Shown piece by piece: positions 39,362 to 50,223 of a stretch of 64,000 nucleotides of DNA. The DNA is from Lewinella sp. 4G2. GTDB lineage: Bacteria; Bacteroidota; Bacteroidia; Chitinophagales; Saprospiraceae. The stretch spans positions 1,612,001 through 1,676,000 of the forward strand of contig NZ_LVWJ02000014.1 of assembly GCF_001625015.1 (NCBI RefSeq). Direction: 5' to 3'. Under the pieces are notes generated by a model. The model worked only from the letters and a program-made list of their open reading frames with translations. It had not been told where the DNA came from and did no database searches. A program made the translations under genes and the position numbers. The stretch's first letter is position 1; every line of letters begins with the position of its first letter.

Positions 39362-40378
39362 TTATTCGTTGCCGGGCGCATAAAGACCCGCAGCGCGTTT
39401 TAATATTCCCTTGATGCGCTTTCGCAACCGCTTCGGCGCCAACACCTCCACGCCTTCTCCAAACCCGAGGATCAGCCGCTCTATTTCATAATTGAGTTGT
39501 AAGGTTACTTTGATTTCCAGGCTGCCATCTTCACTCCGCGGCAGACTTACCTGGCTATGGTGTAATGGTTTCGTCAATACGTAGGGTGCGTTGTGGTGGT
39601 CAAAGCGTAGCCGGATGGGTACGGGGCGGTTGCCGATCACGGTCACGCCGAAAGTATCCCGGTAATACGTAGTGGCATCAAAGTCGCGGCGTACGTAGTC
39701 GGTACGCAGGTCTACGGAAATACTTTTTATTCGATCCAACGCCAGGGTGTATAATTTTTCTTCTTCCGCCTTTCGCCCGACCAGGAACCAACGATTATTG
39801 AATTCTTTTAATAAGTAGCCGTGAAATCGAAAGCGATTACTCTTGCGGGCTACGAACGATTGGTAATCAATCCAGACCACCACTTTTTTTGCGATGGCCT
39901 GATAGAGTACGTCGAGGTGCTCCAGCCCCACCAGTGATTCATTTTTATCAATATGAATGATGGGTTCCAGCTCGTTATCGTTTCGGTAAACCTTATCCTC
40001 CAATTTTTGAATGACGCCGTTTAATTCATTAAATAAATTAAAATCACGAAACTGCCGCAGCATGGTGACGGATTCGGTCAGCACCGCCATATCCGATTCC
40101 GTTAGCGGTACGTTGGCAATTTTATAGTCCGGGTCCGCGTAACGGTAGTATTTTCGGTTATATACCTCAATTGGTGCGTTGTAGCCCAGTTTATCGCTCC
40201 GCATCAATTGAATATCGAGTTGGACGGTTCGTTTGCTCACGTCCACATCGCGGCCTTCGAGTTCATAAAGGGCATCGGAGCAGGCATCGATGAGGTCCTG
40301 CAGCGCCCACTGCCGGCCATTGTTTTGGAGGCAGCGGTCGATGGTGCGGTAGCGGATCAAGGCATTTTTGGTGGTCAT
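39362..40378 (-). CDS. WYL-domain transcriptional regulator
   Basis: 338 residues. An N-terminal winged-helix region (about 1-70, LIRYRTIDRCL ... VSKRTVQLDIQLMRS) is followed by a WYL/PafC-like domain (about 130-240, IDYQSFVARKSNRFRFHGYLLKEFNNRWFLVGRKAEEEKLYTLALDRIKSI) and a C-terminal WCX-like part. WYL proteins sense ligands, often nucleic-acid fragments or nucleotides, and regulate DNA-repair or defence genes. It is transcribed away from rtcB across a 169-bp gap, so RNA-repair control is the natural guess, comparable in layout to RtcR-rtcBA of enterobacteria though with a different regulator family. Confidence 0.9.
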   Translation of the reverse strand: MTTKNALIRYRTIDRCLQNNGRQWALQDLIDACSDALYELEGRDVDVSKRTVQLDIQLMRSDKLGYNAPIEVYNRKYYRYADPDYKIANVPLTESDMAVLTESVTMLRQFRDFNLFNELNGVIQKLEDKVYRNDNELEPIIHIDKNESLVGLEHLDVLYQAIAKKVVVWIDYQSFVARKSNRFRFHGYLLKEFNNRWFLVGRKAEEEKLYTLALDRIKSISVDLRTDYVRRDFDATTYYRDTFGVTVIGNRPVPIRLRFDHHNAPYVLTKPLHHSQVSLPRSEDGSLEIKVTLQLNYEIERLILGFGEGVEVLAPKRLRKRIKGILKRAAGLYAPGNE

Positions 40379-40445
40379 CTTATTATTCGGTTACGGTGTA
40401 GCCTGAGGCGGTGGGCGCCCCGACTGAGTGCGGGACTAACTGCGT

Positions 40446-40462
40446 GGCGCTGTCGCGGGTGC
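40446..40462 (-). repeat. 17-bp dispersed motif, copy 12
   Basis: Exact match (Y=C, N=A), intergenic between the WYL regulator and rtcB. Confidence 0.9.
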
Positions 40463-40469
40463 CGGGTAA

Positions 40470-41954
<1,485 letters not shown>

Positions 41955-41979
41955 TAGTTGGACTTAGTTAATTTTAATA

Positions 41980-42019
41980 AGTAGCTCTTCTCAGCAATGG
42001 GAAGGGCTACTGCTTTTTT
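41980..42019 (+). terminator. Terminator after rtcB
   Basis: AGTAGCTCTTC (41980-41990) pairs with GAAGGGCTACT (42001-42011) with one G-T pair, followed by GC and six T. Confidence 0.88.
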
Positions 42020-42070
42020 GCCCGTTACCAAATTCTTACGATACCGGTTTATTGTGGTTGAGGACGTTAA

Positions 42071-42078
42071 TAATTTTG
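42071..42078 (+). promoter_or_regulatory. -7 promoter element for the lipoprotein gene at 42160
   Basis: TAATTTTG matches TAnnTTTG exactly; a TTG at 42052-42054 lies 16 bases upstream, shorter than the preferred spacing. Confidence 0.45.
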
Positions 42079-42159
42079 AAAGATGATAACCCGTGCTGGC
42101 TAACACTAGGCTTACGGACTATTTTTAAGCACCTGATTAACGAATCATAACACCACGCC

Positions 42160-42900
42160 ATGAAGCACTTTACCCTGTTTTTATTTTTCGCATGCCTCAT
42201 CCTTTCCTCCTGTAGCCCGTTGCGGGTCGTCCGGTTAGAACCCGTCCCCGCTCAAATTGATAGCTACGAATACGGTAACGCCGTAGCCGTAGCTAACCTG
42301 CCCACTGCGGAGGTCAAGACCAGTTTTTTTGATTCCGATTCGGAGGTGGTCATCTTCCACGTGGAGATCAAGAATACCGGAGACCAGGCGATTACCTATG
42401 ACCCCGCCGAGGCAAGCATCACTACACCCGACGGTGAATTTTTCTCGGCCATTGACCCGGAGGTAGAAATTCTCGAGCTTGATCTTGGGGAGATCCGCCG
42501 TATTCGAACTAACCGAACCCTTGCCATTGCGGGCGTTGCCCTGGCCGTCACTGGAGCCGTCGTGGCCGGTACGGTTGACGATGGTGGCGCCGACGCAGTA
42601 AGCGGCTTCGCTACCGTCCAGCAACAACTGTATACGGACCTGACCTTTGCCGTAGTTGACGCCGCGGTGTTAGGTCTCACCAGCCGTCAGTTTCCCCTCA
42701 ATCCGGAGGACTTGCCCGGGAGTGAGGAGCGGGATTTTTGGCTGCAGTACGCCATGCGTATCACGACGATCAAACCGGGTGAAGTAGCAATAGGTAAGTT
42801 GGCCTTCCCGCGTTCTATTCTGGAGGGAGAGCACGAAGTAGCACTGCCCGTAGCTGGTGAGGTGGCTAAGTTCAACTACCTCCAACGCGTTTATCGATAA
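42160..42900 (+). CDS. Lipoprotein of unknown function
   Basis: 246 residues. The signal MKHFTLFLFFACLILSSCS has a clear lipobox (LSSC, Cys18). A beta-rich first half (VVIFHVEIKNTGDQAITYDPAEASITTPDG) resembles small domains that follow the phrase 'ionic/other non-additive' in secreted lipoproteins but is not assignable. A hydrophobic Ala/Val/Gly stretch (about 124-142, TLAIAGVALAVTGAVVAGTV) could be a membrane helix. I do not recognise the family. It is followed after about 80 bases by the carbonic anhydrase gene, which has its own promoter element. Confidence 0.7.
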   Translation: MKHFTLFLFFACLILSSCSPLRVVRLEPVPAQIDSYEYGNAVAVANLPTAEVKTSFFDSDSEVVIFHVEIKNTGDQAITYDPAEASITTPDGEFFSAIDPEVEILELDLGEIRRIRTNRTLAIAGVALAVTGAVVAGTVDDGGADAVSGFATVQQQLYTDLTFAVVDAAVLGLTSRQFPLNPEDLPGSEERDFWLQYAMRITTIKPGEVAIGKLAFPRSILEGEHEVALPVAGEVAKFNYLQRVYR

Positions 42901-42928
42901 GGGTTGCTACTTTTCTCGGGGCCGAACA

Positions 42929-42936
42929 TATATTTG
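42929..42936 (+). promoter_or_regulatory. -7 promoter element for the carbonic anhydrase gene
   Basis: TATATTTG matches TAnnTTTG exactly and lies 43 bases before the start codon; TTG at 42904-42906 is 22 bases further upstream. Confidence 0.55.
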
Positions 42937-42979
42937 TTTTTCCTCTTTATCGAGATGTACCAATCAAACTCAACCCACC

Positions 42980-43549
42980 ATGATGAATAGTAATCAGGTT
43001 CTGGAACGGCTTAAGGCCGGCAACGAACGCTTCGTAAACGACAAACTGGACGGCCTGCTGCAGGACCGAGAACGTCGCGGTAGCCTTACCGGCGGGCAGG
43101 AACCTTACGCCATCATCCTATCCTGTGCGGATAGCCGCGTGGTGCCAGAATTAGCTTTTGACGCCGGTCTGGGGGAACTCTTCGTCGTCCGCGTTGCGGG
43201 TAACGTAGCCAACTCTTCGAGCATTGCCAGTATTGAGTACGCCGTCGCTCACATCGGTACACCGGTCATCGTCGTCCTTGGCCACGAGGCCTGCGGCGCC
43301 GTAACCGCAGCCGTCGCCGGTGGTGATAACGGATACAACCTTAACCACCTACTAGCCCACATCAATCCGGCCATCAATGCGTCTGAAGAAGGGGCCGAGG
43401 TCAACGACGTCGTGCGCAAGAATGCGGAGATGACGGCTAAGGAACTGCAAGCCCGCTCGGCCATCATCCGTGATGCGGTGAACAACGGTAAACTGGAGAT
43501 CGTACCAGCCTACTACAACCTTTCCGATGGCAAAGTGGATATGCTCTAG
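42980..43549 (+). CDS. Beta-class carbonic anhydrase
   Basis: 189 residues from ATG 42980. An upstream in-frame ATG at 42857 lies within the lipoprotein gene and before the promoter element, so it is rejected. Zinc ligands are Cys49 with the Asp51-Arg53 dyad in SCADSR, and His102 and Cys105 in GHEACGA. It converts CO2 and water to bicarbonate, supplying carboxylases and helping pH control. Length and motifs are those of ordinary bacterial beta-enzymes. No signal peptide, hence cytoplasmic. Confidence 0.95.
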   Translation: MMNSNQVLERLKAGNERFVNDKLDGLLQDRERRGSLTGGQEPYAIILSCADSRVVPELAFDAGLGELFVVRVAGNVANSSSIASIEYAVAHIGTPVIVVLGHEACGAVTAAVAGGDNGYNLNHLLAHINPAINASEEGAEVNDVVRKNAEMTAKELQARSAIIRDAVNNGKLEIVPAYYNLSDGKVDML

Positions 43550-43570
43550 TAGCGTCCAGTCAACTCAATA

Positions 43571-43612
43571 AAGCACCCCGGCCGGATTCTGATCCAGTCG
43601 GGGTGCTTCGTT
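43571..43612. terminator. Terminator between carbonic anhydrase and the convergent T9SS gene
   Basis: AAGCACCCCG (43571-43580) pairs exactly with CGGGGTGCTT (43599-43608), then CGTTT. It lies between convergent stop codons and may serve both. Confidence 0.85.
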
Positions 43613-43652
43613 TAGGGTAGGGCTTCTTCGTAATTATCCTGGCCTGCCTTAA

Positions 43653-44705
43653 TTAATCGATAATCACCTTTACACTTCCAGCTACCTGCTCTCCGGTAAC
43701 TCTTAGTATGTAAGTGCCAGTTGGAATACTCGATCCACCCAAACGCAGGCTTAGCTCGGAGATGCCCGCCGGATAATGTGCCTCGCCATAATCACGAATT
43801 AATCTGCCGTTTAAGTCCCATAGCGCAATGCGTAAAGTCCCTGGTGTGGTGAGGGAAAAAGTAGTCGTAGCCACCTCCCGTAACGGATTAGGGAAAACAG
43901 ATAGGGGTAGGGGGGCAAGCGTAGTCTGTGACGTATTCACCAGGAAACCGGGAGAGACGGAAGCCAGACTTCCTCCAATTACCAGACGATCGTAGTCCAC
44001 CAAAAGAGGAGGAGTACCTTCTACTTTTAGCTGGACGCCGTCGACACCATTATTCGCCCGGAAAGTATTCGCGGGCGTACGAACGTTGGCGGTACTGACG
44101 TCCGGGTCAGCACCAAGAGTAGCTAGGTCCGGGTCCACCCAGAGGTAGGCCATTTCTGCTCCATTATTACCACTGGTTTCGATCTTCAGCAGCAGGGTAT
44201 GAATGCCTTCGGCGGCGATGTTGGTTTCGAAATTTACTCCACCGGGTAGAACGATGGCAATGCGGCCGTTGCCGAATTTTTTGCCGACGGATATGACCTG
44301 TTGGTTATTCTGCGTCAGGGTAAGGTTGCCGACGTTGCCGTTAGCGGAGCCGGGGAGCCAGTTCATAATGCAGGATACCCAGTACTCACGCCCATCGTCC
44401 AGCTGGCGGCGCATCCGGCGGTTGTAGCGGATACCGGCCCGGACGAACTCCAGTGAAGCGCGGGTTCCTCCGTCGGAAGGACCGATCAAGTCCGTTGGGA
44501 TATCGCCACGGCGAATGATACCATCGTCGCCGATTTCCCGCTCCCAGGGGCTCGTCCAGCCCTGTTCACTGCCACCGTCGAGTTCGAACATCCCGTTGAG
44601 GGGCGCATAGTCGAAGCCCTCGAATGCGTAGACGGTATCTACCTGTGCGCTCAGGAAGCCGGGAATTATAGCCAATAAATAGAACAGATTTTTCATGGTC
44701 GTCAT
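43653..44705 (-). CDS. Secreted protein with T9SS sorting domain, downstream of sulfatase
   Basis: 350 residues from Met at 44705 (or 347 from 44696, MKNLFYLLAIIPGFLSAQ, which is the cleaner signal peptide). The frame is open further upstream but that part overlaps the sulfatase gene. The body is beta-rich (VYAFEGFDYAPLNGMFELDGGSEQGWTSPWE ... LVDYDRLVIGG) and resembles concanavalin/LamG-like secreted domains. The last 80 residues are a T9SS sorting domain (VFPNPLREVATTTFSL ... GTYILRVTGEQVAGSVKVIID). It begins 7-16 bases after the sulfatase stop, so the two are probably one transcript and may act on the same polymer. Confidence 0.85.
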   Translation of the reverse strand: MTTMKNLFYLLAIIPGFLSAQVDTVYAFEGFDYAPLNGMFELDGGSEQGWTSPWEREIGDDGIIRRGDIPTDLIGPSDGGTRASLEFVRAGIRYNRRMRRQLDDGREYWVSCIMNWLPGSANGNVGNLTLTQNNQQVISVGKKFGNGRIAIVLPGGVNFETNIAAEGIHTLLLKIETSGNNGAEMAYLWVDPDLATLGADPDVSTANVRTPANTFRANNGVDGVQLKVEGTPPLLVDYDRLVIGGSLASVSPGFLVNTSQTTLAPLPLSVFPNPLREVATTTFSLTTPGTLRIALWDLNGRLIRDYGEAHYPAGISELSLRLGGSSIPTGTYILRVTGEQVAGSVKVIID

Positions 44706-44712
44706 GGCTAAA

Positions 44713-46158
44713 TCAATTACAGTTGCTGGGGTCAAAATTAGGATTGGGGATGGCAGGTCGGGCACCGACGCTATCCCGCCAGGCTTCCAACTTGGCTCGT
44801 AATTCCTGGGCGCGGGGTACTGTTGCCCCGTCGGCCGGATTCGCTTCCCCAGGGTCTGCCTCCAGATTAACGTAGTAAGAGCTATCAACATCAGAGTACC
44901 AATCAATGTACTTTTCGTTCCCTTCAATGATGGCCCCCGCCGGCATACCCCGTTGCGGGCTGTAGTGGGGGAAGTGGAAGTAGAGGGTACGCTGGCCATC
45001 TAAGTCCGGCGTCTGGGTAATGCTGGGAATCACTTCACCATCGGGTGTGGTTTCCGGATTACCCGCCAGGGCCGTGATGGTAGGAAAATAGTCTACGTTG
45101 CTGTTGGGGCGGTTAATTTCCGCCGGGCTCAGACGACCGGGCGCGTAGACGATGAGGGGGACCCGCAACCCACCTTCGTAGATGTACCCCTTACCATCCC
45201 GCAGCGGGCCACTATCTGTGGGTGGCGTATTCTCGGCGAAGGCCGCAACCTCTTCTACCGTAAGGGCACCGTGGTCGGAGGTAAATAAGATGATGGTATT
45301 TTCCATTAGCCCCCGGGCTTCCAGGGAATCGACGAGGCGGCCTACTTGGCTATCGATGGTTTCCACCATGGCGGCGTATTCGGCGTTGGGGAATTCCCGG
45401 TTAGTGGGCGCTAGGATTTCTTCGTACTTCTGCACGAGCTCCGGCGGGCCTTCAATGGGGACGTGCGGGCTGTAGTAGTTCAGGTTGAGGAAGAAGGGAG
45501 TGTCATCAGTAGGGAGCGCGTCCAGCGCCAGCGTGGTGATGGCATCCGTCAGGTAGTCATCTCCAGCAGCCGTGGTATTAAGTTCGGGGAAGGGGTTACC
45601 GTTGAAGAAGGGGCGGAAAAAGCTATTGGGTAAACCCTGGCCACCGGCCGCCAAACTCACGTCGTATCCGTGGCGCAGTGGGCCGTAAGCAAAGCCACCC
45701 AGGTGCCACTTACCAACGTAAAGTGTGCGGTAGTCCTGGTCCTGCAGAGCCTCCCCAATGGTGCGGTAAGCGTAGGCTAAGCGGATGGCATTGCGGGGAG
45801 CGATCACCGGCTGACAGTCCGTTGGCGTTGGTGTTCCCCGGAGGTGTTCGGTCATGCCCGTCCGTGCTGGAGCGAGGCCCGTTTGGATGGCTGCCCGGCT
45901 CGGGGAGCAAATGGGAGCAGCGCAGTAAGCGGCGTTGAACTTGAGACCGGCGGCAGCCATGGCGTCCAGCCGCGGCGTTTCGATGATGTCGTTACCGTAA
46001 CAGCCCAAGTCGTACAGGCCCAGGTCGTCCGCTACGATCAGGATGATGTTGGGCCGGTCCATACCCGTTGGAGTGGGCGCGACTGCACCGGTGGGGCGGA
46101 GGACAAAGCCCATTCCCAGCAAGACGAAGGCGAAGAGGCCGAATAGCTTTAGGGGCAT
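44713..46158 (-). CDS. Exported sulfatase (formylglycine-dependent)
   Basis: 481 residues with an N-terminal signal/anchor (about 4-26). The alkaline-phosphatase-type fold is recognisable from RPNIILIVADDLG (metal-binding Asp44 and Asp45), the maturation motif CSPSR at 84-88 whose Cys84 is converted to formylglycine, GKWHLGG, and FTSDHGALT. Such enzymes remove sulfate esters from polysaccharides or other substrates in the periplasm or at the surface. With the T9SS protein downstream it may form a small polymer-degrading operon. The substrate is not evident, and no sulfatase-maturing enzyme is in the window. Confidence 0.93.
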   Translation of the reverse strand: MPLKLFGLFAFVLLGMGFVLRPTGAVAPTPTGMDRPNIILIVADDLGLYDLGCYGNDIIETPRLDAMAAAGLKFNAAYCAAPICSPSRAAIQTGLAPARTGMTEHLRGTPTPTDCQPVIAPRNAIRLAYAYRTIGEALQDQDYRTLYVGKWHLGGFAYGPLRHGYDVSLAAGGQGLPNSFFRPFFNGNPFPELNTTAAGDDYLTDAITTLALDALPTDDTPFFLNLNYYSPHVPIEGPPELVQKYEEILAPTNREFPNAEYAAMVETIDSQVGRLVDSLEARGLMENTIILFTSDHGALTVEEVAAFAENTPPTDSGPLRDGKGYIYEGGLRVPLIVYAPGRLSPAEINRPNSNVDYFPTITALAGNPETTPDGEVIPSITQTPDLDGQRTLYFHFPHYSPQRGMPAGAIIEGNEKYIDWYSDVDSSYYVNLEADPGEANPADGATVPRAQELRAKLEAWRDSVGARPAIPNPNFDPSNCN

Positions 46159-46295
46159 AAGGATCTATTTATTTGGATTCGGGCTACCTGTACTCAAAGT
46201 GAGCAGCCTACGCTGGTAATAATAAGGCTTCAGTGGTATGGGCTAAGGTGGGATGCCGACAGTTGACCCAGGTGCCGCTTCTTAGGTGATAGAAT

Positions 46296-49200
46296 TTAAT
46301 CCCTCCGGTCAGTCACCGACTGTTTCGCGGCCTTCTCGGTATTGCGTGGCACTTTGCTTTCCTGGCGGGCGGTCTTGCGCTCATTCTTCCACCGTGAACG
46401 AAGTGCCTTCCACTCTTCGAGTTCCCCCCGTTTTTTGTAGTACTTCCTGCGACTAAGGAGAAAACCAGTTTTCGGTTTGTCTGCCTGTGGGTCCTCCTCT
46501 TCCATCTTCATAGTAAGGTAGACTTTCCATCCCGCGTGGGCGTAGCCCTCTTTGGGCGGTGCTTCATCCAGGACACCCCGGAATAGATTAGACCATACCG
46601 GCACGGAAACCAGCAGGTCGGGCCCATCCGCCAGGCTGTACTGTCCTTCCAGGAACAGTTGCAGGGCAGTGGTTTGAATTTCCATTCGTGGTATAGGCAA
46701 GACGCCGTGATTCATTTCCAGGTAGCCAGAGAGTGGAGCCAGACCTAAACGCTCGAAGCGGCGTTGCATTTTCGCTTTCTTGCCCACCTCCAGTAGTTGT
46801 GGCCAATCCGTAAGGACGATGTTCTGCAGGTCATAATTCAGGGTAGCCGTCGTGCTATCGAAAATCACCTGTTGGATGCGCTCATTCAGCCAGCCATTCA
46901 TTTCTCCGTGAAGGTTGAGCCTGCCGGAGATTTCTCCTATTTGCTTTTTGACCTCAGGGTTAACTTTTGCGAATTCGCCGACCAATTGGTCCAGGTCGAT
47001 GTTTTCGATGCGGTAATTGGCGTGAAAGGGAGATACGGCCAGGCTGTCGAGCGCGTAGACCGCGTCGATCTCCACCTTGCCATCGTCGATGAGGAAGCCG
47101 GTGCGTTCCAGCACAAGTTCATTATTGTTACGGACGCGCATGCCCGTGGCTAAATCCAAGAGCGTTGTGCGGGGGGAAAGAATGAAGGTGTCCACCTCTA
47201 GGCTCAGTTCGGGGCGGAAAGAGTTGAATACCCCACCGGTGGTCGACAGTACCTGCTTTAAGCTACTGGCCTTAGTCACCGTATCCGTTACTGTTTCGGT
47301 ACCAGCGATGGAGTTCAAAGAATCCACCACGATACTATCGGTACTTGACGTAAAGTTGTCCCGCTGCGATTGGATGAGGCTGAGCAGATCCGGGTAACTC
47401 AAGGCGTCCGCACGAATGTCGGCTTTTACGTGGAAGGGAGCTGTGGCCTCAATGGTGTCCGGGAACATGAAAGCTGCCAGCTGATCCAGGTAACCATCTA
47501 GCCGGATGGTACGGTTGGTGGAGTCGGTAACGAGTTTCAGAGAGTAATCCGCCCGTTCTTCGGCAATCTTTACGTCGAAGTGGCGCACGGGAATGTAGAC
47601 CTGCCCGGGCCGGTAGAGAATTCTGCTGCTGTCGATGGAGAGGTCCATACGACCAGTTTTCAGTAGGGCGGGGAGGTCTTCCGGGGTGCCGTCCAAATCC
47701 AGGTCGATGGCAAAGCGGCCTTCCCCAAAGAAGAAGTTCTCGGCGGCGAAGAGTACGTTGACGACCTGGGGGTCACCGTTGAGGTGGAACTTGGTCTGGA
47801 TGCTACCGTCCGTTTCGCTGGGTTCGTACTGGAGGGTGCCGGAAAACAGTTCGTCCCGCCCGTCGTCAAACAGGAGCCGGCCGTAGTTGTAGCCACCCAC
47901 GATACCAATGGAGTCGGCGATGCGGCCCCGGTGCTGGAAATCGATGTGTAGATCGGAGGGGAGTGTCTCCAACTCTTTGGGGAGAGCTACGCCGAAGTAG
48001 TCCAGACTATTCCGCAGCCGGTTGAGGTTGAGGTGCTGGGCCACGAACTCCACGTCGAAGGGGGTAACGCTCGGCTCATTCATGTCCAAACGAGCGGCGA
48101 ATTGAATGTCGCTGCCGGACCAATCAAAGGAGGTTTTCTCCAGCCGCAGGGTGTCCTCGACGAAATGGAGGCCGGTCGTAAAGTCCGTGAGGGTGAATAC
48201 GTCGTAGTACTTCACGGTATCAAACTTCATGCTGAAGTTGGGGTGGAAGGCTTTCTCGATACCCATCAGCGAGGCTTTCATGGCGGCTACCTGTTGGGCT
48301 TCCGTCAGCGTATCCAGTGGTGGGCGGCCGTCCGGACCGTACTCGCCCACTTCCCCGGCACCTGCGGCAGCGCCCTTATTCTTTTTGGGAGCGGGGCCGT
48401 CGGTGAACACGAGTTCTTCATCGTCAGAAACGAGGCGGCCGTCTTCGCCGAACAGGGCCCGGAAGTCGCGCCAGTCAAAGCGCTCGGTGTGGAAGTTTAC
48501 GTCCGTGGTAATGCGCTGAGCGGGCTGGTCCATGAGCAGCGGCACGATGTTGTCGATCTTGCCGTTGAGGTCAAAACTGAAGCCGGTGCGTAGGGGGCGG
48601 CTGACGATGCCGTAACGAATATCCTGGCCATCCTTGACCGTACGGATCGCCCGGAAAGGGAAACTGATACCGGCCGGGCCGTAGAAAACTTCGGTGTTGT
48701 AAAAGGCGATCTCCCCGTCCGTAGTCTGAATGATCTCCTCAAAATCGAGGAGCGAAGCATTGACGCCAGCCTTAAGCCGAAACTTACCCCGTTTGAAGAA
48801 AAATGCATCGTTGCGCAGGTAGTCACTCACGGCACGGGCCGGCCCGGAGATGTCCAGGTTAGCGCGTAGAATGGCATCACGGCCCGGAATCCTGACGTCG
48901 ACCCTATCGGTTTCAATGAGGACGTTGCCGAGGTAATAAGCCTTCACATTTTTGGCGCGCACGCGCAGGTTGCGGGGGCTATTGGGAATGCCTCCCTCCG
49001 CCGGAGAAAGCCGATTGATGAGCGTGCCGGTAGCGTAAACCTTGTCGAATTGGTGTTCCTTTAGGCGGACGTCCTGGCCGGACATCACGTAGTCGATTTC
49101 AAGGCGCGGGTCGTTTCCCGGGCCAAGGGGCGTAGCGATGGAAACGTGGGCGGGGAAGGCGCCCGTAACCGTATAGTCCGCCAGTTTTTCCTGAAGTTCC

Positions 49201-50072
49201 TCCGGTAGAATGGATTGCGCCGTGGCGTAATCAATTGCCTCGGAAGACACGTCGATGTAGGAGGTATCCGTCTTTTCCTTGTGGATCTCCGCGGCTAGCC
49301 GGAGATCCATACCCGCCACCGACAGGTTCGCCGGGTGCAGTGTAATGACTTCTTCCCCAAGAACTACGTCCAACGGCCCACTCAGATCCTTACCGCGCAG
49401 GTAACTTCCCTTGTCGGTGTTGAAGGCGAGGTCCGTGAAGTGGAAATCGACGTTGGCGTCGACGCACAATTCTCGCTCCTCATTTCGATCCACTACCGCA
49501 CTGAGGGACCTGGCCAGCACCTCGATGTTTTTCCGCTTTTTGGGGTGGATGAACTTGAGGTTGACGTTGTCGAGTGCAGCCGTCAGCCCCTCCCAATCCA
49601 CGCTGATGTAGTTGGGTTGGACGGCATCTTTTAGCGTATCCAGCTTGGTTTTAACCGTGTCTCGATCCGCCAGGTAACCCAGGTTGAAGACGCCGGCGGA
49701 GTCACTTTCCAGGTGCACTTGGGCATCGATCATCCGTATCTCTTGGATGCGAATGCGGCCGGCCAGCAGGTTGTCCAGATCAACCTTTGCCCGGATACGC
49801 TGGGCGTTGATGAGTTCCGGCACCCGCGTAGCCTGCGTGGTGTCGCGCACGACGAGGCTGTCGACGGTAAGGCGTACTTCGGGCCAATCCTTCCAGATCT
49901 CGAGGCGGACTTCGCGTAAGGAAACGGACATCCCCTTCGTCGCCAGGTACTCATGAAGCAACTTCTCCTGGTTGGACTCGAGGTAGTCGTTGGCGTACCA
50001 CAGCGCCACCCCGGCCCCGATGAAGAGCAGGAGCCAGAAAACCAGGAAGATGCGCAGTAGCTTCTTGAGCAT
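46296..50072 (-). CDS. AsmA-family giant membrane-anchored protein
   Basis: 1,258 residues. One membrane helix (about 5-28, LLRIFLVFWLLLFIGAGVALWYA) is followed by a long periplasmic region of repeating beta-strand pattern, with the AsmA-type start (VSLREVRLEIWKDWPEVRLTVDSLVVRD) and AsmA_2-like C-terminal segments (about 980-1150, LDLATGMRVRNNNELVLERTGFLIDDGKVEIDAVYALD). The last 80 residues are strongly basic. AsmA-like proteins such as TamB and YhdP form lipid-carrying bridges or affect outer-membrane assembly. A 17-bp motif copy encodes GAAAGAG in a Gly/Ala-rich loop near residue 570. A tract of heptamers lies in its promoter region. Confidence 0.88.
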   Translation of the reverse strand: MLKKLLRIFLVFWLLLFIGAGVALWYANDYLESNQEKLLHEYLATKGMSVSLREVRLEIWKDWPEVRLTVDSLVVRDTTQATRVPELINAQRIRAKVDLDNLLAGRIRIQEIRMIDAQVHLESDSAGVFNLGYLADRDTVKTKLDTLKDAVQPNYISVDWEGLTAALDNVNLKFIHPKKRKNIEVLARSLSAVVDRNEERELCVDANVDFHFTDLAFNTDKGSYLRGKDLSGPLDVVLGEEVITLHPANLSVAGMDLRLAAEIHKEKTDTSYIDVSSEAIDYATAQSILPEELQEKLADYTVTGAFPAHVSIATPLGPGNDPRLEIDYVMSGQDVRLKEHQFDKVYATGTLINRLSPAEGGIPNSPRNLRVRAKNVKAYYLGNVLIETDRVDVRIPGRDAILRANLDISGPARAVSDYLRNDAFFFKRGKFRLKAGVNASLLDFEEIIQTTDGEIAFYNTEVFYGPAGISFPFRAIRTVKDGQDIRYGIVSRPLRTGFSFDLNGKIDNIVPLLMDQPAQRITTDVNFHTERFDWRDFRALFGEDGRLVSDDEELVFTDGPAPKKNKGAAAGAGEVGEYGPDGRPPLDTLTEAQQVAAMKASLMGIEKAFHPNFSMKFDTVKYYDVFTLTDFTTGLHFVEDTLRLEKTSFDWSGSDIQFAARLDMNEPSVTPFDVEFVAQHLNLNRLRNSLDYFGVALPKELETLPSDLHIDFQHRGRIADSIGIVGGYNYGRLLFDDGRDELFSGTLQYEPSETDGSIQTKFHLNGDPQVVNVLFAAENFFFGEGRFAIDLDLDGTPEDLPALLKTGRMDLSIDSSRILYRPGQVYIPVRHFDVKIAEERADYSLKLVTDSTNRTIRLDGYLDQLAAFMFPDTIEATAPFHVKADIRADALSYPDLLSLIQSQRDNFTSSTDSIVVDSLNSIAGTETVTDTVTKASSLKQVLSTTGGVFNSFRPELSLEVDTFILSPRTTLLDLATGMRVRNNNELVLERTGFLIDDGKVEIDAVYALDSLAVSPFHANYRIENIDLDQLVGEFAKVNPEVKKQIGEISGRLNLHGEMNGWLNERIQQVIFDSTTATLNYDLQNIVLTDWPQLLEVGKKAKMQRRFERLGLAPLSGYLEMNHGVLPIPRMEIQTTALQLFLEGQYSLADGPDLLVSVPVWSNLFRGVLDEAPPKEGYAHAGWKVYLTMKMEEEDPQADKPKTGFLLSRRKYYKKRGELEEWKALRSRWKNERKTARQESKVPRNTEKAAKQSVTDRRD
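48358..48374 (+). repeat. 17-bp dispersed motif, copy 13
   Basis: Exact match (Y=T, N=G), antisense in the AsmA-like gene, whose strand reads GAAAGA. Confidence 0.9.
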
Positions 50073-50091
50073 GATTAAAGGTAAGCGGTTT

Positions 50092-50140
50092 ACAGTCTAC
50101 AGTCTGGAGTCTATAGTCTGGAGTCTGTAGTCTGCAGTCG
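50092..50140 (+). repeat. Tandem 7-bp repeat upstream of the AsmA-like gene
   Basis: Seven consecutive units ending in AGTCT: ACAGTCT, ACAGTCT, GGAGTCT, ATAGTCT, GGAGTCT, GTAGTCT, GCAGTCG. Confidence 0.9.
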
Positions 50141-50150
50141 GTGGGGCTAT

Positions 50151-50201
50151 AACGTAAAATAACCGCCTTCGTGCTGGGGACGAGGGCGGTTATTTTACGT
50201 T
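50151..50201. terminator. Long bidirectional hairpin terminator
   Basis: A perfect 17-bp stem (50151-50167 with 50185-50201); the arms include TAAAATAACCGCC and GGCGGTTATTTTA. It follows the T9SS-tail relic on the minus strand. Confidence 0.92.
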
Positions 50202-50223
50202 GCAGACTTTTGGTCAGGCGGAA